This document shows positions 1 to 6,015 of a stretch of 10,490 nt of DNA, piece after piece (within the stretch, counting starts at the first letter, position 1; every line of letters begins with the position of its first letter). Both the position numbers and the translations under genes were made by a program. Source of the DNA: UBA4644 sp964541085 (GTDB lineage: Bacteria; Bacillota; Clostridia; Oscillospirales; Butyricicoccaceae); assembly GCA_964541085.1 (NCBI GenBank), contig CAZIPA010000049.1:1-10490 (forward strand). Reading direction: 5' to 3'. Below the pieces are notes generated by a model that was given only the letters and a program-made list of their open reading frames with translations, made no database searches and was not told where the DNA came from.

Positions 1-39
1 AAAAAAGTAGACACCCACACTTTTGTGAGTGTCTACTTT
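1..39 (-). terminator. Rho-independent terminator of the tsaE-tsaB-rpiB-upp unit
   Basis: Arms at 4-18 and 25-39 pair over 15 bases around a 6-base loop; on the minus strand one pair is G-U and the rest are Watson-Crick. The run of A at 1-6 becomes a U tract immediately after the stem on the minus strand, which is the layout of an intrinsic terminator. It lies about 60 bases past the upp stop codon. A second hairpin in the same 3' untranslated region (arms 52-59 and 65-72, 8 pairs) has no U tract and may only protect the transcript end. Confidence 0.85.
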
Positions 40-98
40 CATTTTACAAGTGCACACCGGAAATCGGTGCGCGGCTTGCTTTTTTGCCGGGGCAGATT

Positions 99-728
99 TT
101 ATTTGGTGCCGAAGATACGGTCGCCGGCATCGCCCAGACCGGGAACGATGTAGCCGTGCTCATTGAGCTTCTGATCCACAGCGCCCACATAGATATCCAC
201 ATCGGGATGCTCCCGCTGGATACGGGCAATGCCCTCTTCCACGGCAACCAGCACCAGCAGCTTGATGTTGGTGCAGCCGCGGGCCTTCATCTCGTTGATG
301 GCAGCATCCGCAGAGCCGCCGGTAGCCAGCATGGGATCCACGATCATGATTTCCCGCTCTACCACATCCTTGGGCAGCTTGCAGAAGTACACATGGGGCT
401 CCAGCGTTTCTTCATCACGGTACATACCGATGTGGCCCACACGGGCAGAGGGCACCATGCGCAGAACGCCGTCCACCAGACCCAGACCGGCCCGGAGAAT
501 GGGCACCACAGCCAGCTTCTTGCCCGCCAGTGTCGGCTCTTCTGCCTTGCAGATGGGAGTCTCCACTTCCTTGGTGGTGAGGGGCAGGTCGCGGGTGGCT
601 TCGTAGGCGATCAGCATACCGATCTCGGAAACCAGTTCCCGGAAGTCCTTCACGCTGGTGTTTTTGTCCCGCAGGATGGTAAGCTTGTGCGCTACCAGAG
701 GATGATCCATGACATAAACTTTGCTCAT
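99..728 (-). CDS. upp: Uracil phosphoribosyltransferase
   Basis: This 209-residue cytosolic enzyme of pyrimidine salvage joins uracil to PRPP, giving UMP and pyrophosphate. Its length is the usual one for bacterial Upp. The PRPP-binding loop is at about residues 129-140 (IVDPMLATGGSA), and the C-terminal uracil-binding region with GYIVPGLGDAGDR is at 192-204. The conserved PILRAGLGL segment is at 76-84. The start is an ATG 9 bases after a GGAG site (bases 738-741). It is the last gene of a minus-strand unit, 56 bases after rpiB, and is followed by a strong terminator. I see no separate promoter or PRPP riboswitch in the short gap, so co-transcription with rpiB is likely. Family assignment is secure; the operon statement is inference from spacing. 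Confidence 0.97.
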   Translation of the reverse strand: MSKVYVMDHPLVAHKLTILRDKNTSVKDFRELVSEIGMLIAYEATRDLPLTTKEVETPICKAEEPTLAGKKLAVVPILRAGLGLVDGVLRMVPSARVGHIGMYRDEETLEPHVYFCKLPKDVVEREIMIVDPMLATGGSADAAINEMKARGCTNIKLLVLVAVEEGIARIQREHPDVDIYVGAVDQKLNEHGYIVPGLGDAGDRIFGTK

Positions 729-784
729 AGGGTAAGACTCCTTTTTCTATGTAATTTTTGTAATGCTGCCAAAATCAACTGTCG

Positions 785-1228
785 TTATCGCTGCTCCAGT
801 GCGGAGATCATGTCCACACGGGTCTGGTGCCGTCCGCCCTGGAAGGAGGCGTTCAGCCAGGTGTCCACAATACGCATGGCAAGGCCAGGCCCCACGATCC
901 GCTCGCCCAGACACAGAATGTTGGAATTGTTGTGCTCCCGGGTGGCCTGTGCCGCAAAGCAGTCGGACACGGCGGCGGCCCGGATGCCCGGGATCTTGTT
1001 GGCGGCGATGCTCATGCCGATGCCGGTACCGCAGACCAGAATGCCCAGCTCTGCCTGTCCGTCGGCCACAGCCCGTGCTACCTTTTCCGCATATACGGGA
1101 TAATTGCAGGAGGCGGTGTCATAGGTTCCGCAGTCCTCGATCTGATAGCCCTGCTCCTGCAAATGCTGCTTCAATAGCTCCTTGAGAGAATAACCGCCGT
1201 GATCGGCGCCCAATGCCAGCTTCATCAT
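785..1228 (-). CDS. rpiB: Ribose-5-phosphate isomerase B
   Basis: This 147-residue protein of the RpiB/LacAB family interconverts ribulose 5-phosphate and ribose 5-phosphate in the non-oxidative pentose phosphate pathway. Visible signatures are ADHGG at residues 8-12, the VCGTGIGMS loop at 65-73 with the catalytic cysteine at 66, the conserved REHNNSN at 97-103 and GERIVG at 108-113. Two consecutive ATG codons open the frame; the first is preferred because it overlaps the tsaB stop as ATGA and lies 12 bases from an AGGA site, which suggests translational coupling. Ribose 5-phosphate is the precursor of PRPP, the substrate of the next gene product, Upp, so the pair makes metabolic sense. A sugar-specific homologue (LacA/LacB, allose-6-phosphate isomerase) is possible in this family, but no sugar utilisation genes surround it. 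Confidence 0.94.
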   Translation of the reverse strand: MMKLALGADHGGYSLKELLKQHLQEQGYQIEDCGTYDTASCNYPVYAEKVARAVADGQAELGILVCGTGIGMSIAANKIPGIRAAAVSDCFAAQATREHNNSNILCLGERIVGPGLAMRIVDTWLNASFQGGRHQTRVDMISALEQR

Positions 1229-1848
1229 GCGTTCAACCGTTCCTTTCTCATGCGTTCCGCCTGCGTCATCCGAAGATAGGCAGGAATGATCTCGTGACAG
1301 GTCTGCATTTGACCCTGTTGGCTTTTATCCCAGGCGGCCAGCGCCGCACCTGCGGCATGACAGCAGTCCCTTGCCTGTGCCGTGCAGTGATGCGCCTCCA
1401 TGACCGCTTCCATTTCCGTGTCCGTTCCCACGGCGTCCTCCGTCAGACGGCGCACAGACTGGCCCTGTTTTTCAAAGACGGCATAGTAGCTTTCTCCCTG
1501 CCGCGCCCGAAGAGAGCAGCACACACAGCCCTCTCCCTGCCAGCCCCAGGCCATTGCCAGCAGCGTGGAAACGCCCACACAGGGCTTGTCCTGTGCCCAG
1601 CCGAAGCCCTTCACCGCCGCCGCGCCGATGCGGATCCCGGTAAAGGAGCCGGGGCCGATCACTGCGGCAAAGGCATCCACATCCGAAAGACGCAGACCCT
1701 GCCTGTCCAGCAGCGACTGGCACAGCGGCAGCAGCAGACGGCTGTGATCCAGCATGGAATCCTGCGCCGCCGTATCCAGCAGTACGCCGTCCCGCAGCAA
1801 CGCGCAGGAGGCTGTACGCCCGGAGGTATCAATGGAAAGAATCAACAT
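1225..1848 (-). CDS. tsaB: tRNA t6A biosynthesis protein TsaB
   Basis: TsaB is the inactive ASKHA-fold partner of TsaD. With TsaE it forms the complex that transfers threonylcarbamoyl to A37 of tRNAs reading ANN codons. The 207-residue protein begins LILSIDTSG, carries the family hallmark GPGSFTGIRIG at 65-75, and ends with the typical IPAYLRMTQAER segment at 188-199. The reading frame is open upstream to base 1956, but that extension is glycine/arginine-rich and lies inside tsaE. The ATG at 1848 matches the family N-terminus and follows a GGGTGAG site, so I chose it. It overlaps tsaE by 7 bases and rpiB by 4 bases, so the three are probably translationally coupled. TsaD and TsaC are not in the window. 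RimI, a common next neighbour of TsaB, is absent and rpiB takes that place. Confidence 0.93.
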   Translation of the reverse strand: MLILSIDTSGRTASCALLRDGVLLDTAAQDSMLDHSRLLLPLCQSLLDRQGLRLSDVDAFAAVIGPGSFTGIRIGAAAVKGFGWAQDKPCVGVSTLLAMAWGWQGEGCVCCSLRARQGESYYAVFEKQGQSVRRLTEDAVGTDTEMEAVMEAHHCTAQARDCCHAAGAALAAWDKSQQGQMQTCHEIIPAYLRMTQAERMRKERLNA

Positions 1849-2264
1849 ATACTCACCCGGATCTCCCGTTCCTGATCTCCCAGCCGGGAAAAGCGTACCT
1901 CCGCCGTTCCCGCCGGAAAGGCCCCCGGACAGTTTTCGCTCCACTCGCACACGCACAGAGCGCCGGACAGCAGATAATCCTCCCAGCCGATCTCCTCCAG
2001 TGCCTCCGCATCGGGCAGACGGTACAGGTCAAAATGACACAGCCGCCGCGGGCCTTCGTATTCGTTTACAATGGTATAGGTGGGAGAGCTCACCTGACCG
2101 GGGCAGCCAAGTCCCCGGGCCAGTCCACGGACAAAGGCTGTTTTGCCCATGCCCAGTCCGCCGTAAAGCGCTACAGCCGGAGCCCGGGACAGCGACTCTG
2201 CCAGCTGTGCTCCCAGCGCCTCCGTCTCCTCCACGGAGCAGGTGCGGTATGTTCTCTCTGCCAA
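1842..2264 (-). CDS. tsaE: tRNA t6A biosynthesis ATPase TsaE
   Basis: TsaE is the P-loop ATPase of the bacterial threonylcarbamoyl-adenosine machinery and drives the TsaB-TsaD complex. The 140-residue length is typical. Visible motifs are the Walker A loop GGLGMGKT at 35-42, SSPTYTIVNEY at 59-69, HFDLYRL at 77-83 and the CEWSEN segment at 106-111, all characteristic of this family. The start is a TTG at 2264: it is preceded by a GGAGG-containing site about 9 bases upstream, and an in-frame stop lies just before that, so no longer ATG version exists. It is the first gene of the minus-strand unit, about 25 bases behind the predicted transcription start, and it overlaps tsaB by 7 bases. Confidence 0.94.
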   Translation of the reverse strand: MAERTYRTCSVEETEALGAQLAESLSRAPAVALYGGLGMGKTAFVRGLARGLGCPGQVSSPTYTIVNEYEGPRRLCHFDLYRLPDAEALEEIGWEDYLLSGALCVCEWSENCPGAFPAGTAEVRFSRLGDQEREIRVSIC

Positions 2265-2280
2265 AACTCCCTACCTCCCC
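2265..2280 (-). promoter_or_regulatory. Shine-Dalgarno region fixing the TTG start of tsaE
   Basis: Read on the minus strand, this stretch is GGGGAGGTAGGGAGTT directly before TTG. It holds a strong GGGGAGG site 9 bases from the start and a second purine block, AGGGAG. An in-frame TAG within it excludes any upstream start. The strong site probably compensates for the weak initiation codon. Confidence 0.7.
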
Positions 2281-2295
2281 ATTTTATTCTTTAAC

Positions 2296-2323
2296 AGTAT
2301 ACCACGCATTTTTTGTTTTGCAA
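2296..2323 (-). promoter_or_regulatory. Promoter of the tsaE-tsaB-rpiB-upp unit
   Basis: On the minus strand there is a -35 box TTGCAA (2318-2323), a 16-base spacer and a -10 box TATACT (2296-2301). The -10 box is preceded by TGG, which makes an extended -10 element. The expected transcription start is near 2289, leaving a leader of about 25 bases that contains the tsaE ribosome binding site. It is arranged back to back with the promoter at 2363-2391. Confidence 0.7.
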
Positions 2324-2362
2324 TGGAATTCTGAATCTTTTTTTAGTTTTTTTCCGACTTTC

Positions 2363-2391
2363 TTGCATAACGCCCCGGGAAATGGTAGAAT
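2363..2391 (+). promoter_or_regulatory. Promoter of the SEDS-family gene
   Basis: TTGCAT (2363-2368) and TAGAAT (2386-2391) are separated by 17 bases, and TGG before the -10 box gives an extended -10 element. A T-rich run at 2338-2353 lies just upstream and could act as an UP element. The leader is about 32 bases long and contains the AAAGGAGG site at 2415-2422, 7 bases before the ATG. Confidence 0.72.
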
Positions 2392-2429
2392 AGCAACAGA
2401 ATGAGACGCAAAGGAAAGGAGGCCCCTTC

Positions 2430-3569
2430 ATGCTGCGAAGAATCTGGAACAGCGTCCGGCGGTATCTGCGGGAAACGGACACGCTGCTGATCGTGCTGGC
2501 ACTGGTGATCTGCGTCTGCGGTCTGGTGCTGATCTACAGCGGCTGCCAGAGCGTGGAAAAGGTCAGGCCCCAGCGGGTCATGCTGGTGCAGTGCATCGGC
2601 ATCGCCATCGGCTTTGTGGGACTGATCGTGCTGTCCTTCTGCGATTTTGAGCGATTTCCATGGCTGTGGCCCATTGCCGCGGTTTTCAATATCGGCTTTC
2701 AGCTTTCCCTGCAATTTCTGGGCAAGGGCGTGGGCGGCAATAAAAGCTGGATTCCCCTGCCCGGCGGCCTGAACATTCAGCCCGGCGAGGTGGGAAAGGT
2801 CATTTTCATCTATACCTTGGCCAGTCATATGGCCCTGCTGAAGGAAAAGAAGAATCATTTCTTCACCATTCTCCAGCTGGCACTGCATATGCTGCTCACG
2901 GCGGGCTCGGTATTTCTGATCTCCCGGGATCTGGGCGTGACGCTGATGTATCCCCTGATTTTCATGACCATGCTGCTGATCTACGGCGTATCTCTCTGGT
3001 GGATCGGGGCGGCGCTTGGCTGTGCCGTGTCTGCCATGCCGGTGCTGTGGCATTTTATGGATCAAAGTCACCGGGACCGCATTCTGGTGGTATTCGACCC
3101 CTCCATCTCCGAAAAGCGCGCCTGGCACGCCAAGCAGACCACCATGGCCATCTCCAACGGACAGCTCACGGGAAACGGCTATCTGGAGGGTGTGCGAACA
3201 CAGGGCGGCTGGATTCCGGAATCCCACTGCGATTCCATCTTTGCGGTGTGTGCCGAGGAGTTTGGCTTTATCGGCGCAGTGCTGCTGCTGTTGCTGCTGA
3301 CAGCGCTGGTGGTTCGCATTCTATATGATTGCTGGCGCTCTACCGACACCTTCAGCGCCATGGTCTGCGCCGGTGTGGGCGGTATGTTCCTCTGGCAGAT
3401 CGCCATCAATGTGACCATGAATCTGGGCATCTTCCCGGTGATCGGTCTGACTCTGCCGCTGGTGAGCTATGGCGGCAGCTCCGTGATGATTACGCTGGCC
3501 TCACTGGGGCTGGTGTGCGGCGCGGTGCGAAGAATCAAGCCCACATGGATTCGTTCGGACAGCGATTGA
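2430..3569 (+). CDS. RodA/FtsW/SpoVE-family peptidoglycan glycosyltransferase (SEDS)
   Basis: SEDS proteins polymerise lipid II into glycan strands at the cytoplasmic membrane, normally with a class B penicillin-binding protein. The 379-residue chain has about ten hydrophobic segments, from residues 18-38 to 342-364. Family signatures are GVGGNKSWIPL at 100-110, IQPGEVGK at 116-123 (usually QPSE), SRDLGVTL at 165-172, ISNGQLTGNGY at 241-251, IPESHCDSIFAV at 262-273 and LPLVSYGGSS at 342-351. Asp268 in HCD corresponds by motif alignment to the catalytic Asp of FtsW/RodA (HTD there). The start has a near-perfect AAAGGAGG site. The GGWIPE-SHCD form and the absence of a penicillin-binding protein partner or mreBCD genes nearby leave the RodA, FtsW or SpoVE role open; motif details lean toward RodA. 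It is divergent from tsaE and appears to be a single-gene or leading transcript. Confidence 0.93.
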   Translation: MLRRIWNSVRRYLRETDTLLIVLALVICVCGLVLIYSGCQSVEKVRPQRVMLVQCIGIAIGFVGLIVLSFCDFERFPWLWPIAAVFNIGFQLSLQFLGKGVGGNKSWIPLPGGLNIQPGEVGKVIFIYTLASHMALLKEKKNHFFTILQLALHMLLTAGSVFLISRDLGVTLMYPLIFMTMLLIYGVSLWWIGAALGCAVSAMPVLWHFMDQSHRDRILVVFDPSISEKRAWHAKQTTMAISNGQLTGNGYLEGVRTQGGWIPESHCDSIFAVCAEEFGFIGAVLLLLLLTALVVRILYDCWRSTDTFSAMVCAGVGGMFLWQIAINVTMNLGIFPVIGLTLPLVSYGGSSVMITLASLGLVCGAVRRIKPTWIRSDSD

Positions 3570-3586
3570 CCGTATTTTTTCAAAAA

Positions 3587-3633
3587 ATCCCCCGCTGCAA
3601 CCACAGGTTGCGGAATTGACAGCCAGGGGGGAT
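3587..3633. terminator. Folded intergenic element after the SEDS gene, possible terminator
   Basis: ATCCCCC at 3587-3593 pairs perfectly with GGGGGAT at 3627-3633, enclosing an inner hairpin with 8 pairs (3595-3602 with 3606-3613, three-base loop). On the plus strand it is followed only by GGTATTTTC, a weak U tract. On the minus strand it is followed by TTTTTTG and would look like a better terminator, though no minus-strand gene ends here. A short T6-C-A6 palindrome (3574-3588) abuts the left arm. It may separate the SEDS gene from the XRE gene, or be a structured leader of the latter. Confidence 0.42.
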
Positions 3634-3680
3634 GGTATTTTCTCCCCGGTTCCAGCAGAATAGAGGCGAAAGGAGACTCT

Positions 3681-4163
3681 ATGGCGTTTTCAGAAAAGCT
3701 TTATCAGTTGCGGAAGCAGCATGGCCTTTCTCAGGAGCAGCTGGCGGAACGGTTGAATGTTTCCCGTCAGGCCATTTCCAAATGGGAAAATGGCGTATCT
3801 CTGCCGGAAAGTGACAAGCTGCTGGCCATCAGCCGCTGTTTTCAGGTTTCGTTGGATGCGCTGATGACGGACAGCCCCGAACCCGCATCCCCTGCCGAGC
3901 CCCCGGACACTGCCCCCTCCCCTGCGGAAGTCCCGCCAGGGACTGCAAAAAATCTCCGGCTTACCGGAATGCTGTTTTCCATAAGCGGCGCATTTTGCCT
4001 GTGCATCTGGGGTGTATTGACGCTGTTTCGTCCCGCCGCCGCGCAGCAATTGCAGGAATCTTCCGCCATTCATCTGGACGGAAGCGGCATTTTCCTTCTG
4101 CTGAGTCTGGCTGTGCTGATCTCCGGAGCGGTTTTGCTTTTGCGCCACACTGCAAAAAAGTAA
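3681..4163 (+). CDS. XRE-family HTH regulator with C-terminal membrane helices
   Basis: This 160-residue protein starts with a Cro/CI-type helix-turn-helix domain at about 1-62. The recognition region is GLSQEQLAERLNVSRQAISK (15-34) followed by WENGVSLPESDKL, very typical of Firmicutes XRE regulators. A proline/alanine/glutamate-rich linker (64-90) follows, then two predicted membrane helices at about 92-116 and 135-154. The ATG is 5 bases after AAAGGAG. The layout suggests a DNA-binding protein held at the membrane, possibly responding to a membrane signal or to the small membrane protein encoded 25 bases downstream. The target genes are unknown. A TTGACA at 3616-3621 is present upstream but no well-spaced -10 box follows, so whether it is expressed from its own promoter is unclear. 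Confidence 0.88.
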   Translation: MAFSEKLYQLRKQHGLSQEQLAERLNVSRQAISKWENGVSLPESDKLLAISRCFQVSLDALMTDSPEPASPAEPPDTAPSPAEVPPGTAKNLRLTGMLFSISGAFCLCIWGVLTLFRPAAAQQLQESSAIHLDGSGIFLLLSLAVLISGAVLLLRHTAKK

Positions 4164-4188
4164 AAGATTCATCGGAGGAAATCAGGCT

Positions 4189-4413
4189 ATGAAAGCATAC
4201 AGTATCTTCGGCATTCTTGCGGGCATTCTGTCCCATCTCATGTGCATCCATGTGACCTGCAGTTACTGTTATCTGCGCTGGGATGCGCCGGCGTACAACA
4301 GCGCATCTGCCGATGCGGCATTTCTTTACATCATCCCCTATGCCATCGGCATCCTCCTTTGCACCGTGCTGTGCCTCGTGCTGCGGCGCAGGGCAAAGGC
4401 GAAAAATGAATGA
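4189..4413 (+). CDS. Small two-helix membrane protein
   Basis: I do not recognise the family. The 74-residue product has a hydrophobic N-terminal segment at about 4-30 containing cysteines (MCIHVTCSYCYL) and a second helix at about 45-66, ending in a basic tail RRRAKAKNE that should lie in the cytoplasm. The start has a GGAGGA site 9 bases upstream (4174-4179). It follows the XRE-membrane regulator by 25 bases and precedes a strong terminator, so the two are probably co-transcribed. A role as partner or sensor for that regulator is a guess from position only. The coding call rests on the ribosome binding site, spacing and amino acid pattern. Confidence 0.72.
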   Translation: MKAYSIFGILAGILSHLMCIHVTCSYCYLRWDAPAYNSASADAAFLYIIPYAIGILLCTVLCLVLRRRAKAKNE

Positions 4414-4417
4414 CAAA

Positions 4418-4446
4418 GCGGCTCCTTCCCAGATAGAAGGAGCCGC
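4418..4446. terminator. Hairpin terminator between convergent units
   Basis: Arms 4418-4428 (GCGGCTCCTTC) and 4436-4446 pair perfectly over 11 bases around a 7-base loop. On the plus strand the stem is followed by an interrupted T-rich run (AGCTTTATTGCTTTT); on the minus strand it is followed by TTTGTCATTCATTTTT. The element sits in the 37-base gap between the stop codons of the plus-strand small membrane protein and the minus-strand PAP2 gene, so it probably serves both. Confidence 0.75.
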
Positions 4447-4450
4447 AGCT

Positions 4451-5374
4451 TTATTGCTTTTGTTTTCCCATGCGGGTAAACAGCGGAAAGCTCAACGGCC
4501 AGAGGCCGCCCACGATCATCACCGTCAGAAAATAGCGCACCAGTGTTGCCCAGCCGCTGTTCTGAAACAGTGCGTTCAGGGGTGCCTTGAGCCCGCCCCG
4601 CACCAGCATCATCAGTCCCAGCCCCAGCGCTACCTTGAGAATCTGTCCCGGCAGAGGGGCCTTCGTCTGAAACCGCAGCCAGTGCTGATCCAGCAGATAG
4701 ATGCCGATGAAGCCCACGGCGCAGCCGGTGAGCATATAGGCGTTTTTCGTGCCGGAGGCCAGATTTCCCGCGTCCACATCTGCCGGGAAGGCATAGCCCC
4801 GCACAAACAGCAGATAGGCGCAGCTCAGCAGCAAAAATCCGCCCAGCAGCCAGGGCATCCAGCGGCGCAGCCGCTCCTCACTGCGGGTGACGGGATAAAA
4901 GGCCGCCAGCAGCAGTCCCGCCAGTCCCAGCGACACGCCCACATCCAGCGGCGTATGCACGCCCAGATACATCCGGGAAAAGGCCACCAGCGCCGCCAGC
5001 GTCCAGCACAGGATACGCACCCATTTTTTCCGGGTACAAACGGAAAGTCCTCCGGCGGTACACAGAATATTCTGGGTGTGTCCCGAGGGGAAGGAATAAC
5101 CGCTGGCTCCCGCCCGTGCGCTTTCCACGATGGTAAAGTCCGGATCCAGCACCCAGGGTCTGGGAATGCGGAACCAGAGCTTGAGAAACTGATTGAGCAC
5201 CGTCCCAGACAGGCCCACCATAAAAATGTAATAGCCGTAGCGCTTGTTGACACACCAGTAAACCGTCAGCGCCAGCACCAGAAATCCGATCTCATCGCCG
5301 AAATTGGTGATGAAGGAAAAGAATCCGTCCAATATGGGGGTACGCAGACCCTCCAGCAATCTGAGAAAGCTCAC
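4451..5374 (-). CDS. PAP2-family membrane phosphatase
   Basis: This integral membrane protein of 307 residues belongs to the PAP2 superfamily, which hydrolyses lipid-linked or other phosphate esters with a catalytic histidine. All three motifs are present: K65-x6-R72-P73, SGYSFPSGH at 91-99 and S133-R134-x5-H140-x3-D144. A C-terminal extension adds further hydrophobic segments (about 176-195, 213-228, 243-260 and 280-299), so it is longer than the minimal family member. The start is GTG, supported by AAAGGAGG about 10 bases upstream and by the absence of an in-frame ATG before the preceding gene's stop. It lies 33 bases behind the ACT-domain gene and is probably co-transcribed. The substrate is unknown; undecaprenyl diphosphate or phosphatidate-type lipids are typical for the family. 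It ends at the convergent terminator. Confidence 0.9.
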   Translation of the reverse strand: MSFLRLLEGLRTPILDGFFSFITNFGDEIGFLVLALTVYWCVNKRYGYYIFMVGLSGTVLNQFLKLWFRIPRPWVLDPDFTIVESARAGASGYSFPSGHTQNILCTAGGLSVCTRKKWVRILCWTLAALVAFSRMYLGVHTPLDVGVSLGLAGLLLAAFYPVTRSEERLRRWMPWLLGGFLLLSCAYLLFVRGYAFPADVDAGNLASGTKNAYMLTGCAVGFIGIYLLDQHWLRFQTKAPLPGQILKVALGLGLMMLVRGGLKAPLNALFQNSGWATLVRYFLTVMIVGGLWPLSFPLFTRMGKQKQ

Positions 5375-5407
5375 TGCTTCTCCGCCTCCTTTTTGCCCTG
5401 TTTTCCG

Positions 5408-5845
5408 TCACTCGATGGCCACCAGCCGGGCATTTTCTACCCCCGCCGTCTGCTCCACCGCCTCCAGCAACTGCGCCAGTGTGCCGGGCATGGCGCTTAC
5501 ATCCAGCGTGATGGTGACGCTGGCTCTGCCGTGAATGGGTAGGCTCTGGGTGATGGTCAGTACGCTGCCGCCCCGCTCGGAAAGCTGCTGAAGCAGGGCA
5601 CTGAGCACGCCGGGCTCATGATTCAGCATCATGGAAAGCACCGCCTTGCGGCCGCCGGCCATTTCAGAGGGCTCCAGAATGAAGTCCTTATACTTGTAAT
5701 AGGTGCTGCGGGAAATACCCACCTGTCGGACGGCCTCGCTGATCTCCCGCACCCGTCCGCTTTCCAGCAGATGACGCACGGTCAGCACCTTTTCATAATA
5801 CTCCGGCAGGATGCTTTTATGAATGATGAGGTAATTTTCCAGCAT
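5408..5845 (-). CDS. PheB-type (UPF0735) HTH/ACT-domain protein
   Basis: The 145-residue protein has the layout of the UPF0735/PheB family. The N-terminal helix-turn-helix region is at about 31-55 (SEAVRQVGISRSTYYKYKD), and the C-terminal ACT domain at about 67-144 carries HEPGVLSALL (76-85) and MPGTLAQLL (119-127). ACT domains commonly bind amino acids, and the Bacillus homologue is encoded next to pheA, but its molecular role is not well established. A regulatory role sensing an amino acid such as phenylalanine is plausible, not shown. The ATG lies 7 bases from AAAGGGGAG. It leads an operon with the PAP2 gene; no amino acid biosynthesis genes are nearby. A good promoter and an overlapping palindrome lie upstream. 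Confidence 0.88.
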   Translation of the reverse strand: MLENYLIIHKSILPEYYEKVLTVRHLLESGRVREISEAVRQVGISRSTYYKYKDFILEPSEMAGGRKAVLSMMLNHEPGVLSALLQQLSERGGSVLTITQSLPIHGRASVTITLDVSAMPGTLAQLLEAVEQTAGVENARLVAIE

Positions 5846-5889
5846 ATCGCGCTCCCCTTTCCAGACCTGTCTGCGGCTTCCCTGTGTTT

Positions 5890-5918
5890 ATCATACACCT
5901 GCCGCACAAAAAACACAA
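5890..5918 (-). promoter_or_regulatory. Promoter of the ACT-domain/PAP2 unit
   Basis: On the minus strand TTGTGT (5913-5918) and TATGAT (5890-5895) are 17 bases apart. The predicted start near 5883 leaves a leader of roughly 38 bases with the AAAGGGGAG site. The -35 box lies inside the palindrome at 5909-5926. Confidence 0.65.
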
Positions 5919-5926
5919 GTGTTTTT
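5909..5926. promoter_or_regulatory. Palindrome over the -35 box, possible operator
   Basis: AAAAACAC-AA-GTGTTTTT is a perfect inverted repeat with 8-base arms and a 2-base centre. It covers the -35 box of the minus-strand promoter upstream of the HTH/ACT gene. Position and symmetry fit a dimeric repressor site, possibly autoregulation, but A/T-rich palindromes also occur by chance. Confidence 0.35.
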
Positions 5927-6015
5927 CTTCTGCGGACAGATGGACAGGATTTCGGCGCAACGCTTCCGGCGTCCTTCCCTTCTTCGGCTGGTGAAGAGCG
6001 AAAGAGCTGTTGCAG

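Noticed and set aside
729..784. A separate promoter or riboswitch ahead of upp.
   Set aside because: The gap is 56 bases, too short for a known riboswitch, and no pair of boxes with acceptable spacing is visible.
84..1103. Long plus-strand reading frame of 339 codons opposite upp and rpiB.
   Set aside because: It lies antisense to two secure genes, crosses their intergenic gap, has no family resemblance and is rich in His/Gln/Arg as expected for the complement of GC-rich coding DNA.
1849..1956. A longer N-terminus for tsaB starting at 1956.
   Set aside because: The added 36 residues are low-complexity Gly/Arg sequence, lie inside tsaE and do not occur in TsaB; the ATG at 1848 fits the family start and spacing.
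2343..3227. Minus-strand frame of 294 codons opposite the SEDS gene.
   Set aside because: It is a His/Gln-rich shadow of a gene with clear membrane protein motifs, and it crosses the plus-strand promoter.
3616..3641. A promoter for the XRE gene made of TTGACA (3616-3621) and TATTTT (3636-3641).
   Set aside because: The spacer is only 14 bases and the -35 box lies within the folded element; the -10 match is weak, so I did not list it.
4283..5542. Plus-strand frame of 419 codons opposite the PAP2 and ACT-domain genes.
   Set aside because: It runs through the hairpin terminator and antisense to two recognised genes; its His/Gln-rich composition is that of a complement strand.
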